Shown here: piece by piece, positions 31,521 through 44,600 of the stretch
Layout: every line of letters begins with the position of its first letter
Numbering within the stretch: position 1 is the first letter of the stretch
NCBI GenBank assembly: GCA_039621445.1
Contig: CP154957.1
Span: forward strand, 34,912,227 to 34,976,226
Source: Euglena gracilis
Taxonomy: Eukaryota; Euglenida; Euglenophyceae; Euglenales
Direction: 5' to 3'
Length of the DNA: 64,000 nt
Program-made: the position numbers and the translations under genes
The notes under the pieces: generated by a model
Told to the model about the DNA's origin: nothing
The model's input: the letters and a program-made list of their open reading frames with translations, nothing else
The model's database searches: none

Positions 31521-34500
31521 GGCCCCCCAGCCCGGGTGCCACCAGCAACCTGGTCATCGTGCTGGACCTCCTGCGGCAGATGCTGCTGCACTGCACGCTG
31601 CCCGCCGACACCTTCGCCTCGGAGCGGTTGGTGGTGTTGTCGGAGATGGTGCTCCGGGGCACCCTGGACTACACCCTCAGCACCCAGGAACAGGCCCGCC
31701 TGGGGTCACGCTCTGGACACGTCTCCTTTCGTCCCTGTTGCGTTGTTCGGCCAGTAGTCGTACATTGGGACCAGCCGTTTGCCATCCAGAGTATCTACCA
31801 TACGTCGTCGACAGCAAGAATTGGGCTGAGTATTTCAATACTTTCTGTCAAGAATTGGGCTGAGCATTTCAATGCTTTCTGTCTTGATGTCAAACACACG
31901 CAACCATACCTGACAGTGTTGGTGCCTTCATCCCAATTGGCATATGGAAGCTACGTGTCTCCGCCTGCAGCTCTTCCCCAATACTATTTTGAATGAAAGG
32001 TGTTTGCTTCTGAAATAATTTTGTATGCTAGGCAGGCATTTATTTTGTCTTTTTTGTTTGCAGTCTGAATGGGCTTCAGTGATCATTATATATATCACAT
32101 ATACATATGTTCATTTACATGCAGATATATATGGCAGCGAGATTTTACTTGGCCCCCGGGGGCGAGTAAAGTCTCCGCGGGGAGTGGTCGTGTCAGAGCA
32201 CCTGCGTCCGACTGTCCCCTCCCTTTCGGTCCCGCGGGGCCCAGAATGGTGCCGGATCCGGGCGACAGGGGTCGGATCGGGGAGATTCCGAGCTTTATTT
32301 TAGGCGTAGGGTTAAGGTTAGGATCGTTGCGCCGAAAACGGGCCCGGTTTAGAGACAAAGTTAGGCTGGAAGTTAGGTAGCCGCTTTGGAAGATTTTTGG
32401 GTCGCATTTCTGTCGTAGTTTTACCTGAAATTCGACCCAAGTTCTGCTTAACTCGGTCGGAAATGCGGCCAAACCTCTCCCTAAATTCCGAAAAAGGGAA
32501 GCCCTCCGGGAATCCGGTCGTGGTCCCCAATGAATAAACCCAACTTTCCCCGGGGCCAAATGCGGGTGCTGCTACACGACCCCCCCCCCCTGGAGATTTT
32601 ATTTGGCTTTAGAAGGCCTTTTTAGGGGTGGGTTAGCTCCAGTTTTAAGGCTTTTTAAGTATTTTACTCACCCGGGGGGGGGGCAAGTACAATCTTGCTG
32701 CCACACATATGTGTACACACACGCGCGCGCATTTTCACATGCGTATATGCACATATACACACACATTTATCGGTCTTGAACAGGGGGGACCATTCGGCCT
32801 GAAATTGGGCTAAAATTAGTCCTAATTTTGGCCTAAGTTTTAGTCAATAGCTGTCGGGTCACCATGATCAGGATCCCTGCTCATGTCCGTTTTCCACAGG
32901 CAGCCCATTGGCAAAAAGGAGATCATAGAGAGCTGGACGGTGGAGGATTTACGGGAGTTCCATCAGCAGTGGTATTACCCGGGCAACATGTGCCTCTACA
33001 TCGTGGGGAATGTGAACCCTGACCGGACGGCGCAGCGGATTGCGGACTGCTTCGGAGAGGAGCCACCGAAGTACGCTGTGCGGCAGGTCTGCATTGTCCC
33101 CTGCGAGGTGCTTCATATTCAGAGAGTGAGTTCTGCTGGAAAGGCCACTCTCCTCGCAAACCAAGTTCAAGAAAGTCGCGTCACAAAGTTCTGTGCTCAT
33201 TCAATGCTGGTGTGACCCCCCCCCAGGGGTTTCAATAGTGGGTGGGTTGGGGCCAGTGGACGCCCAAAGGGGATGCACCAGGGGTCAGACCTGCATGTCT
33301 TCGTCCGAGCCTTTTTTCAGGGCCTTTCATTTGAAAGTAATGTGTGGGTCCCCAGTATGAAAATGGGTGACCCCCTACCACGTACCTCAAAGGGCTTCCC
33401 ATCTATCCCAACCCTCGATAAATTTTCCATTGATGTGCGGAATCACCTGCGTCGGTGTCATTATAACCACCCCCTTGGTTACTGTATGGTTCAAATGGCG
33501 ACTTCTCAAGAATTAAGTGGTGGGAAGTGGAAGTGGTGGGTCTGAAGTACCCTTCCCAACATCCAGATGTTGGGAAGGGGGTCCGGACCCCACCCCCCTC
33601 CTTGGCAGGTTTCAAAAATAGAGAAAAACTTTCTTCCTGCGCAAATGAGCAAGAAAACGCCCTTTTCCCTCACTTTTGAGTACATTTCACATTTTTTTTG
33701 ATGCTTTGGCGTTTTCCGTAAGGAGTGTTCAAAAAATTCAAAAAATGAGCATTTTTGGTTCAAAAGAATCAGGTGTTTCCGACCAATTTTGGCCCGGTCT
33801 TTGGGCCGGTCCACAAAACCGAAAAATTCACAGCCCCCTTTCAATTTCGAGGTGGGGGGGTCCGACCCCCCCCCCCCCCTCCGTGTGGGAAGGGGAGGTC
33901 AGGACCCCCCCCCCCCCTCAAGGCTTCCCATACATCCCAAATTGGGGGGGGGGCAGGTGGGTAAATGTGCCCTCGTTTTTGTGATGGGAATATCTTTTAT
34001 GGCCTTTGTGTTTCTTTTCAGTGCAGGGGATATTTTAAATCGGAGGATGGAAACCCCGAGGGAATGGAAGCCCCTTTTTGCCCAACCAGCAGCTCCCAGG
34101 TCTGTTGAAATGAAGTTGGGGCCAGCCCAAAGCCCAAGCCGGGCTGGACCGACATATTTTTGGCGCAAAATGCTGAAAAGTTTGAAAAGGGGTTTTAAAT
34201 GACGAAGAGGTCCAGGCAGGGCCCCCTCCTGGGAGCCGGGAGGTGGGGGGTCGACCCACCCCCACCCACCATGGCACCCACTCAAGGAAAACCCTTCGGT
34301 GCCGAAGGCGCCGAAGGAAAATTTTGACCTAGAAATTGGTGCCTCCGGAAATACGGGAAGGACTGGTGGGGGGGGGGGCGGACCAGCACGCCCCACCTTT
34401 TATCCAGCCAGCTTGCTGAACCCCCCCCCCCCCGGGAGTCCTTGAGAAATCCTCTTCATTACCACCTTCAATTCTGTGATTGCCAGAGCTCCCTCCCACA

Positions 34501-37500
34501 AATACCCACCGCGCCGCTTTCCACCCAAGGGAATGGGAAAGCCGCCGAAGGCTCACATGGATGTGCCAACCTGTTTCATTCCGCAGCCCGTCATTCATGG
34601 CGCCTACAACGATGTCAACTACAACTCGTTGCTGCGGCCCATACAGGACCCCCTGGCGTTCGGCCTACCGCTGTACGAGGCATATCCGCGCACTGCCCGG
34701 GATTTCTCTGGCCGAGATTGGACGTTGCTGCCCACCCAGCTGGTACAACTGCTGTGCTTCCATGCCAAGAAAACAAGATTCTAGGTTCGAAGGGGTAAGG
34801 TCATCTGACCCGTCAAACTCGCATTTCAGCTGATTTCATGTTCCTGACCATGTTCCGTTTTTGAATTTTCGAAATCAGGGCCCAAGTTTTTTGAACTGCT
34901 GGTTGCAAGTCGCCCTCCGTTTGTGGACCTTCACCATTTTGCAGGGAAAGGCCATAATTTGGTGTTTTTGGCCTCTGAAACATGTAATCAACAGTTTTTC
35001 ACAGGCTCAACTGCCGGATACCCAAGTTTGGACCCAGGAGGGTCTTCTGTTTTCTTAACTGTTTAATAATTAAAAGTGTAAATGCATTCGCATGATTTTG
35101 CAAATCCATCGTTGGTGTGTTCAGTTTGCGTAACTGCACAAGTGGTCTTTTGAATTGTTGCACAGAAACCAGTTACAAAATGTTCGAACCGACCACTTTC
35201 GCAATGGCGGTGACCGGCTGTTCGCACTGTTCCTTTGCACAACCACACACAGGAACAAGCTAAGAGCGCAGTGCTAAGAGCTAAGAGCGATTTTGGACAC
35301 CTCTTGTAATGCCCAACTGAACTCTCAATGCTCTGTTGCTACCTATTTCATCGTTGGTTGGCATATACCCCCAGAATGGTGCACATGGGAATCGAAACGT
35401 TTGGTAAGCTTTTGCGCCCATGTGTCACACGCAGGGGTGGACCTTGCCACCGGCACCAGTCCAACTGCACCCAATGTTACCGGACCCCCCACTTCCCCCG
35501 GACATCCGCAACGACGTCACGGAGACCCCAGCTCCATTCCGGGCGTTCCGGCACCCCTTGAACATTTCGTTCTACCTGGCCCTGCAATGCCGCACCCCCG
35601 TGACCAGGTTTGTGGGTTTTTTTTGTCTCCGGATGTGCCTGACAGTGTAAGAGGAACTCCTCATCTTGCAGTGTATCGTCAAAAATGGCACCCCATTTTG
35701 CACTGGCCCGTCACCAGCCTTGTTCTGAACGCAGGGGCCTGCCTCCCACCCCCCCCCCCCGTGCTGCAGCACGGTGGCCGAGGACCACGTCAAGTTGGAA
35801 CTGATGGAGGAGCTCGCCATACTGGCCTGGGCGACCCGCCGTGCGCAAGATCTGGAGGCCTCGTCCCACACCCCCTTCCAGGTGTCGCTGTTTTTGAGTT
35901 GTTTGAGATGCAACCAAAGGACACGTTGTCCCCCATTATAGGGAAAATGAAGGCGTGGATGTTGTTTTTCTCCTCTCACCCCCCCCCCCCAAATCCAATG
36001 TTTTTGTCATTTTATGTGATCGACCATCAATGAAAATTCCATTTTTTGAAACCAATTTTAAAATGGGCTTTGGGAGGATGCTTTGGTGGGGGGGGTCAGA
36101 TTTTTGCCCAAAAAGTTCCTTGGCTTTATCCCCACCCCCGACTCATAACCCGCCCTTTGACCAACCAAACCAGACCATAGAAACCTTGGGGAGTCAAAAA
36201 GAGAGGGCGGGGTTAATTGACGCAGGAAAACGAGGGTGGGGAGCACCTGCCGAAATGGCTGGGTGTTTGGGGTGGACGACGCTCTCCTTGCCGGCGCCCT
36301 GCGGTGCCCCCTCCCCCCCCCCTCGCAGTCCCTGGAACTGGTGCACGGCGTGTCGTCCGAGCTGAACGCCGGCACAACGTCGTTCGTCGTCGGCTGCCGG
36401 CCCTCGCAGTGGAAGGCGGCTGTCGCGGCGGGGCTGCTAGAGCTGAAGCGCTTCTACACCCACGGGCTCACCGCCCCGGAGCTGGAGTTCCAGCTGGCAG
36501 TGATGGCCGCCAGCCTGCAGGTTCCGTCCACATGCGTGCACATGTGTGCCTTCCCTTTGAAGTGTTCGGTGGGTGGGGGCAAACAAGACATTTTTGTCGG
36601 TCAAGGTCTAGGGAAAAAGTCGAAAAGGGAAAAAGTCACCTCACTTTCACAGAATTCGGCGCATTTTTCCTGATATGTTTGATGATAAGCCCGGAAAAAA
36701 CGTCCATGAAATGGAGAAGGTGCGCTGTCAATTCCAAAAATGGAGGATAACTCAACGGGAGACTGGTTAGAATTGAACCCCAAGAGTGTAGGAATAATCC
36801 ATTTTGTACTGGAGGATCCCCAAGCATCCGATTACATGTGCCTGCACCTCACATCACAGCTTACCACGGAGGAGTCCTCGTCGGATTTGATTGACATCCT
36901 TCTGGAGGATTGTGGCCAGCGCTCCACCTTCGTGTCACTGGCAGTCACAAAGCAGATCTTCCGCAAGTTCCAGAAGGAGGTGACGCTGGACCAGGTATGG
37001 GTGCATATTCCCCCTGTGGTGCGGCTTTCCTGTTGTTCCAGTATTAAATAGTTTTCATTGTGTATGTTGGAATGTGCACCCAAACGGCATACCATGCCAG
37101 CACCTGACGTCCAAAATTTCTTCCAAGGAGAATAGTTTTGAGGGTCTGTCTGGTGACTCACCTGAGAAGATATCACTGTGGGGAAGTGATTTTTCGTTTC
37201 CGGCTCCAATCCCAAAGCCAAGCACAGTTTCGCCCTGATTCTCATTAGTCGCTGTCAAACAGGTCAACCGCCGCATTCAGTATTTGGTGGCTCCGTTGTT
37301 GGCCAGGAGCCTCTGAGTGATGACAGTGGATGCCACACGGGTGCTGCCCCAACGAATCAACGTAGGCTGTGGGCTGGGTGGAAGGAGACGTTGTTCAAGC
37401 AGAGTTCATTCACAAGCTCACTGACAGCCAGAGCCCCGCAGAGGTCACTGCCGCGGACATACGGCCCCACGCTCGGGCAGTCCGTCGCCTGCGTGTTCTG

Positions 37501-37600
37501 CAGCGTGCCGGTGTTCTACGAGTGCGACGCGCTGCTGGCGCTGCCGCTGGCTGGCACCGACCTGGACACTGCTTTTGGGCCCCCCGACCCCCAGCCGTTG
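31521..37600 (+). CDS. M16 peptidase, first catalytic unit (continued) and linker
   Basis: Exons: 31521-31704 (LVIVLDLLRQMLLHCTLP and ERLVVLSEMV, whose Glu in LSEM is the expected third zinc ligand); 32900-33086 (QPIGKKEIIESW and YYPGNMCLYIVGNVNPD, very typical of M16); 34587-34742; 35435-35607 (FRHPLNISFYLALQCRTPV); 35770-35881; 36329-36520 (ELKRFYTHGLTAPELEFQ); 36860-36994 (TTEESSSDLIDILLEDC); a possible 24-nt microexon 37263-37286 (VNRRIQYL); and 37442-37600 (GQSVACVFCSVP). Splice phases agree at nearly every junction. Order and spacing follow stromal processing peptidase from its PIG motif to the inter-domain linker. About ten residues expected just before PIG are missing, so a small exon between 31704 and 32900 may have been overlooked. 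Confidence 0.8.
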
Positions 37601-38282
37601 GTGACTGTCTGGACAAGCACTGGTGTGGGCCCAAACCAGGCACAGAGGGGTCGTGTGTCCAGACGCTGTGGCCTCACCCGCATGCTTCAGGATCTTTGCG
37701 TGCCCAAACAACTTTGCTGGGGGGGGGCGAAAAAGGTCTGTCCAAACAGCATTGCCCCCTCTTCTCAAGGAAAAAGTGGATAACAGTGCATCGTTTTGGA
37801 ACATCAAGATGTGGCAAGCACAAAAATCGTCCGAAATGCTATAATGTTCCATTGTCCGACAAACAAAGGCATTAAGCTGTGTTACAATTATCATCTTAGA
37901 ACAGGATTTAACAACAACTTGCAAAGAGGCCAATCTGCCCACCACTGATTTTTGGTACTGCCCAAATAACTTTGCAGGGGGTAGGGGCAAAAAAATCGGT
38001 CCATTAACTTTGCAGGAGGCAAAGATATTTGGGGAAGGTTATATGGACAATTTAAGTTTGGCACATGGGCTCTCCAGCACACTCTCTCCATTGGGGGCAG
38101 ACCTCCCCTGGCCACATGACCACCCCATGTTTCACGACCACCCCGGTCGTTTGAGTGCAGGTCAGTGGTCACAGGTCAGTATTGTTTCGTCTGTAGGAAT
38201 GGGCTGCTAACCCCTCTCCCCCCTAATCTTTCCAGCCTCTTCGCCGCCAGTCCCTCCCCTCTGTCCTTCCCAACGGCCGCAG
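37601..38282. other. Intron, no feature recognised
   Basis: AACTTTGC followed by AGGGGG occurs three times (37711-37727, 37968-37983, 38007-38020). The exon ending at 37600 is phase 0, while the next (38283) needs phase 1, so a small exon is missing here or one border is wrong. Confidence 0.4.
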
Positions 38283-38441
38283 GTGGCACGCGCAGAGCCG
38301 GGCCCATGCGGGCACTGGACCTGCAGGATGCCGAGGTGGAGGCCGTCCTCCACGCCGTGTTGGCCGCAGACGACCCCGGCGTGTACCGCCCGCTGCCCGT
38401 CCCTCGCACCCTGACGGCCGCCAGGGGGACCGGCCCCTCCG
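38283..38441 (+). CDS. M16 peptidase inter-domain exon
   Basis: Acceptor ACGGCCGCAG is at 38282 and donor GTGTGG follows 38441. It encodes MRALDLQDAEVEAVLHAVLA and DDPGVYRPLPVP, resembling the helical linker before the second M16 half in stromal processing peptidases. Both borders are phase 1 in this reading. Confidence 0.6.
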
Positions 38442-41400
38442 GTGTGGGGTGCAGATGTGCTATGCGTGTTTTTTTTTGGATTGTCATGCTTGACAAAGGA
38501 AGAGAGGATCAACAACCTGGAAAAACACGCCAGAAACCACACTTCAGTGCCTGATTTTACTCATTGACCCAAAATGGAGACCCCCCCAAAAGAATACCCT
38601 CATGGAGGATTTCAGCAACCCCTCCTTCAAAATAAGACCCCGGTGTATTTTGTCGTTGTTGAAAATTTGAGGCAAAGGGGGTGGGCTTTTTTTGGGAGGG
38701 GTCTGCTTTATGGGATTTGCTGAAAAGGTTCAGCCTGGATTTTTGGCAATGATATTGTCCAAAAATTAAATCAAAGCAAATCAAAGCAAATTAGCAAATG
38801 AAAAATCAGTCAAAAAATGTCAAAAAATCACCCATTTTTGGGAGTGTTTATTTTTTTGTAATTTTCGTATTTTTACAAAAAGTCAGCAAGGGGTCTTATT
38901 TGGGGGGCTTATTTCTGGGTTGGCTTCAAGCAGGGGGGGGGGGTACTGGGCAGGGAAAAAACTTGAACGGAAAAATTGTTGTGGGAAAATTTTTGGACAA
39001 ATTTTGTCCAGTATTTCTCCGGAAATTTTAAGGATCCGTCCAGGATTTTTTCCCCGACATATCAAAGGAAAATCCAATTCCCTCCAGTGAAAGCCCAAAA
39101 ATTTTCTTCGGCGCTTTGCTCCGACCTTTGAAATTTATTTTTGTGGCAATCACCTGTTGACAAGGTGCATTGATCGTCAAAATGAATGAATTTGTTTTTC
39201 TGTTTTGCTTTTGCATTTTGGAGTTACTCCCTTTTTCGAGTTTTGGATTTTGAAAAAGCTCAGTGTTTGGTATGCATTCTCTTGTATTTCCCTGAAAATG
39301 GGTTCACGAACTTTTTTTGTCCCGAATTTTCCCCAGCATTTTTGAGTGGGCGTCCAGAATTTTCCCCGGCATTTTTAAGGATTTTTCCAATATTTTTCCG
39401 GACAGAAATTTTCCCGTCTGCATTTGTTCCCAGTCAGACCCATCTGCAAGTTGCATAATTTGCTTTTTTTGCATCATCCAAAATCTTGAAATTTTGCACC
39501 TTTTTGCCAAATTTGCACTTTGTTCCATGATGAAATTGTTGGGAAGAGTCGCATTTTTTATGCATGTTTTTGCGTATTTTGCCTTTTCGACCTTTTTTTA
39601 TTTTGGGTGATTGCACACACAACAGCCACCTGACAGCTGGAAGTTGCATCTGCACATTTCTAAAACATTTCACAAGAACAGTCGTTGCATAATGAAATGC
39701 AAGTGTAATGAAATACAAGTGCATGCAACTGGGCAAACTAACCCTGCCATTTTGCAGGTGTGCACCTAGCTTTCTTTGGCGTAGTATTTTTCGGGGCTTT
39801 CCTTGATTTTATTTGGCATTTTTCTTTTAAAAAAAAGCGTGCAAGACACTGTTTTGTGTGTGCTTTTATGTGTCCTGTTAAAGAGAATTCCGTATACTTG
39901 CCCAAAAGATGCAATAAAATGTTGCAAAGTGAAAACTTTCCCCTGAGGAGATGAAAAATTTTCCTAGTCTTTTTCAGTGGAAAGTGAACATCCCCGGAAT
40001 TTACATACAATTTGCGTTTTTTTTCCATTTTTTTTTGCATTTTGCATTTTGCAATGCATGTTCCCGTCCCAGGCCCCCTGCAACAGGGTCCCATCTGAGA
40101 AGGGTTATCCACTCCATTCCTTGCTGAAGATAAGACTGCTTTTCATCTCCTTTTTGTCTTTCCAAAGGATCACCTGTGACGTGAACGCGTTGCCAAGCCC
40201 AAGGCTGGAGGCTCAGAATTTTAAACCCCTTCGGGTTTCGGTGGCTTTTGGCCCGGGGGGGGGGGAGTTGGGGGGGGCTAAGTTTGGGGGGGTGGGGGTC
40301 AGTTAGTCAGCTATTTTGTAATGGCAGTAAATTGATGTTTTTCGTTTTTGTTTTTTTTTTTTTTTTTGGTTTTTGATTTTTTCCAGGGGGTTGGATGGGG
40401 TTGATTCGGTTGGTCCTGGTTTTGCGTTGGTTTCCTTTGCAGGGGGGGGGTTCGCATTTGGCTGGGGTTTTTGGCTTGGGGCTGGGGGGTGGGGGGTTTT
40501 TGGTTGGACAGATTTCCCCATTCTTGAAACTCCTTCGGCTGGCTTGGGGATCCGTTTGGCCCGGGGGTGGGGGGGTTGGTTCAGTGAGTGAGGCATTGTC
40601 CTGTGAGTGGGGTTCGTGTTGACACGCGTTCGTGGTGAAACCCAACCAAAAACCAATACAAGTAATGGGCCAGTAAATTGCTGATGGCCATTTTTTGACA
40701 TTTCTGGAATTTTCACTGATCACATGGCTCGATTGGTGACGGGTATACCCGCAAAAAATGGTAATGTGGTCGTTTCTCTAATGGAGGGGGGTTTCGCTGC
40801 GAGCACTCCTCCAGTGGGCCGATGCGCATCTTGTGCCGGGACTGGCCTAGGGTTTTGGATGGCTCAATGGAAAGTTTTCGTTGTTTCTAGTCACTCACCT
40901 ACATATATGTCCCCATGGCCCAGGCTCTGGTACCACCACACCCGCCACCAATGGGGTGTTTTGGGGCAAGGAAAGGGGTGGAGAACGAAGGTTCAGGGGA
41001 AGCGAGGCGATCTGAAACAGCTTGGGGGGATGGGGCTCCTGGAAAAACCCCCCCACCCATCCCGCTGGGGTTTGCGTTCTTTGGGCGCACTCGGTTGCAG
41101 CCTTGGGAGGAGCCCACTGGTCTCAACCCAGCGATGGAACTGCCTTCACAAACAAGTCCTGGACCCTGAGGGGGGTTTGTTTTGCCGCCCAAATATGTTT
41201 TTGTGGAGCTGGAGGGTTGGCCGAGTAGAAAATTTAGGCGGATATTTTTTTGACCCCAGTTTTTGGGGTACACAACAAAAATTAGCCACCAACCAAACCA
41301 AAATTTGGCATATAGTTTGGCATATTTGGCCATAATTGAACCCCAAATATAAAGCCCCCCCAAATGCAAAGCCCCCGAAATATGAAGCCCCCCCCTGAGA

Positions 41401-41621
41401 GTCTTGAAATCCTGTCCAAATATTAAGCCGGGGGTGCTTTATATTTGAGGGGTTTTACAAGGTCTCTGCAATCCGCGTGCGTGCTATTTGACAGCTATGC
41501 ACACGGACTGGCCGACTGGCGATGGGCTGCACGGCACGCCCTCCCCCGCCGACGGCTGCCCTGTGTCATTGGTGCCGGGCTCTCTCTGATGGCCCCGTTG
41601 CTTCCCCTCCCCGCCTTGCAG
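38442..41621. other. Long intron, no confident exon
   Basis: T- and G-rich sequence with runs near 40356-40372 and 38935-38942. The second M16 half should begin with an 'LxNG' strand, and phases require at least one exon between 38441 (phase 1) and 41622 (phase 0), but none was identified with confidence. A frame at 40724 (GIPAKNGNVVVSLMEGG) is a weak candidate. Confidence 0.4.
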
Positions 41622-44600
41622 TCCGCGGTGGTGCGGCTGTCGTGGGGCTACGGCTACGCGTGGATGGGCCGCCGGGCGGAAGACCCCGCCTTCGCCCTGG
41701 CGGCGCTGCTGCGCAGCGGCGCGGGGACGCTGTCGCCGCTGCAGCTGGAGAGCTACGCCGCCCTGCACGGCATCTACGTCGAGCCGACCGTGTCGGAGAA
41801 GACGTTCGACATCATGGCCGTTGGCCCGGTGGGTCCACCGCCTGTTCCTTCCACCAGGGTGAGGTTGAAACGGACCATTTTGGGTGTCTTCCCTTTTTTT
41901 TGATGGAACAGAAAACTCTTTGTGTTTCCCTCATATTCACTTCAGCCTTTGTCGTGTTACACCATTTGAGAGTATTGTTGACTCTTGTTGACTCTTGTTT
42001 CCTCTCGTTGACCCTGCACGAAGGCATCCACCATCCGGGGTGTTTGCCCTGCCAGGCCAGTGCCACACATGCCGGGGCACCGGGCCACACTCTCCCCATC
42101 GCCCCCATTTCACTGCCCGGCCCAGGCGACACCAGAGGGGCTGGAGGCGCTGCTGACCCTCATGCTGCTGTACTGGACGCAGCCGCGCTACGAGCCGGCG
42201 GCCATCCACCGGCTGCGGGCGGACAGCATGTTGGAACCCAGGGCTGGCCAGGAAGTTGAAACCCCATGGGTGGTGTGTATGGGGGGGAGTCGACCCCCCC
42301 AGGCAGTCCCCATACAGCCCTGCCCGAGGCGGAGCGCCAGCAGCTGACCATCGAGCGCAGCACCCTCGCCGCCCTCTACGACGTCGTGTTCCGGGGCGAC
42401 GTCCGCTTCACCAGGTCCATGTCCGCCCATGTCCCACCGTGCTTCCTCATCTGCCCACTGGCATGCACGAGAGAGTAACACGCAAGAGCAATCACGAGAA
42501 ATCCCGAAAAACCACAGGACTGCAGCGAATGAAATCTTGCGTCCCACTTTGGGGAAAGTTCACTCGTGGCTTGGGGGTCCGCAATTTTGCCGAGCAGTGC
42601 CCCGGCCTGGCGGGTGGCTGGCTGGGCGCAGGGCTGGCCCATGCCGCCCCCTCCCTCCCGCCAGCCCCGGCTGTGCGGACTTTGCGGCGATCCCCACGGC
42701 GGCGGTGGCGGAGGTCTTCGACCGGTTCCTGAGCCCCGCCAACGCGGAGCTGATGGTGATGGGGGACGTCGACCCTGCGGCGCTGCGGGCCGCTGTGCTG
42801 CGGACCTTTGGCCCCGTCCCCCGGGGTGTGCCCCATCCCGACCTTCCCCACTCTTTCGGTGGGCAAGCTTTAGCCCTCAGCAGCTTCCGTTTGGTGGTCC
42901 AGGTTAAGTGTGCGCCTTTCCATGCCATGAGTGGTTGAGGCTCACAGAGTGGGGGTCATGACCGGCTCACCGTTGCCAAGGCTGAGAATCGAACATTCGC
43001 CTCCCCATTGCATGAACCTCCAGCGTTTGTGTGCAATTTTCATGTGACCAATGGAAGTCCGATTTTCGGATATATGTTGCCAAAAATCCAAAAATGACAT
43101 TGGAGGCTGATCATAATTCTCCACAGTGATTGGCAAAGCTGATCCTGGGAGGGAGTCAGTGGGGGATGGGTTTAAATGGACGGGTGTCTGTCCCATCCGT
43201 CTGGCCCTGCAATGCTTCCCACATCCCCCCCCCCCTCGCCCTCCGCCCGGCCGTTCCCGCCCAGACCCCAACTGGACGGTGCCGCCCGCGCCACCTCGCT
43301 CCGTCGGGCTGGCCTGCGCCGAGTGCTACGCCGCACTGGGCTGCCCCCGGCCGCCCCCCGGCACGGTGCTGGGCGACGTCGGCCATGCCCCGCCCCGGCG
43401 CGTCCCGGGGCCGGTCCTGGTCCGGTTGTCCCCTGTGCGGTTCAGGAAATCCACTCTCCCATGGTTGCTACGGAAGCCGGGTTGCTGCTTCCCACTTATT
43501 CCTGTCTGTTTCTCTTGATTTGCATAACCTCTCCAACTATTCTTTTGCCAAATTCAGGAGTGTGTGCAAGGGCAGCGGGAGGAAGGGACCGGGCATGGGG
43601 CCGGCGACCCGAGCGCAGCGCCGCCGCAGTCGCGGCCCCTCACCGCTGCCAGCGCCCCTGCCGGGCCGCCCACGCTGAAGCCCATGCAGGACGCCCGTCA
43701 CCTGGGGCCTGGCCCGGGCTGCATTCCGAAGAAGCCGAAGGTGTGCGAGGCATGTCCATCGCAGCCGGGAACCAAGCGCGGAATGGCGTTCGGACTAAAG
43801 ATCGGTGACGGTGGCCCGCAGACGGCAGATGTCAGTGCAGGGTTCAGGGGGGGTCTAAGGTTTGACAACCTGTCGAACAGTCAAGAAATTGATCCAGTGG
43901 GTTCCTCCAACGTCAAATCGCCATCGAATTTTGTTTCTGGTTCAGGGGCAGGCACCTACCCACTTGTATTTTCCCTTGCATGCTCCTTTTTTTTTATTAT
44001 TGTTGGGCTGGTTTGGCGATGGTCCAAAAATCCAGAAACAATTCTTTCGTCGATGTCCACCTGTTTTCGCCGATGGTTTTCGAATTTGCTTCTTCATGAC
44101 CAGCAAACTCTCGTCGATTTTTTTTTCTTTCACATTCATGCATGTTTTGGAATTGCAGTCTCTCCGTCCCTTGAAGGCAGACACCACATTGGGATTCATT
44201 GTGCACTGTGCACAGCTGTTCCGCTTTTTTTGCCACAGTCAAAAACGTTAGAAAGGATTTAGCACCGACGTATTCCAATGCCGCTGTGGTGTCCGGAACC
44301 CGGACACCTTCGTCGACATTCCAGACCATAACATACCATATTTCTGCTTAGCATGCATCCAAACCCACTGCTGGGGGGGGGCAACTGACTCGTTTTGGGC
44401 TCTGCACCTTCGTTTTGTTGGGGGGGGGGGCGAAGTCGGCCAGGAATGATCAAAATGGCCCGACAGCGACCCGACATTTTTTGCAGGATAAAACCCCCTG
44501 CACGGGGTCAGAACTGACTGACTAGTTTTCAGAGAGTGACTGAAGTGTTATTTGAAAGTGGAAGTGACCCCCTGCCACCCGGGGTTGGGTACGTTGCGGA

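Noticed and set aside
42940-43000. Minus-strand TTCGATTC T-loop-like sequence
   Set aside because: The flanking stem does not pair and no cloverleaf can be drawn.
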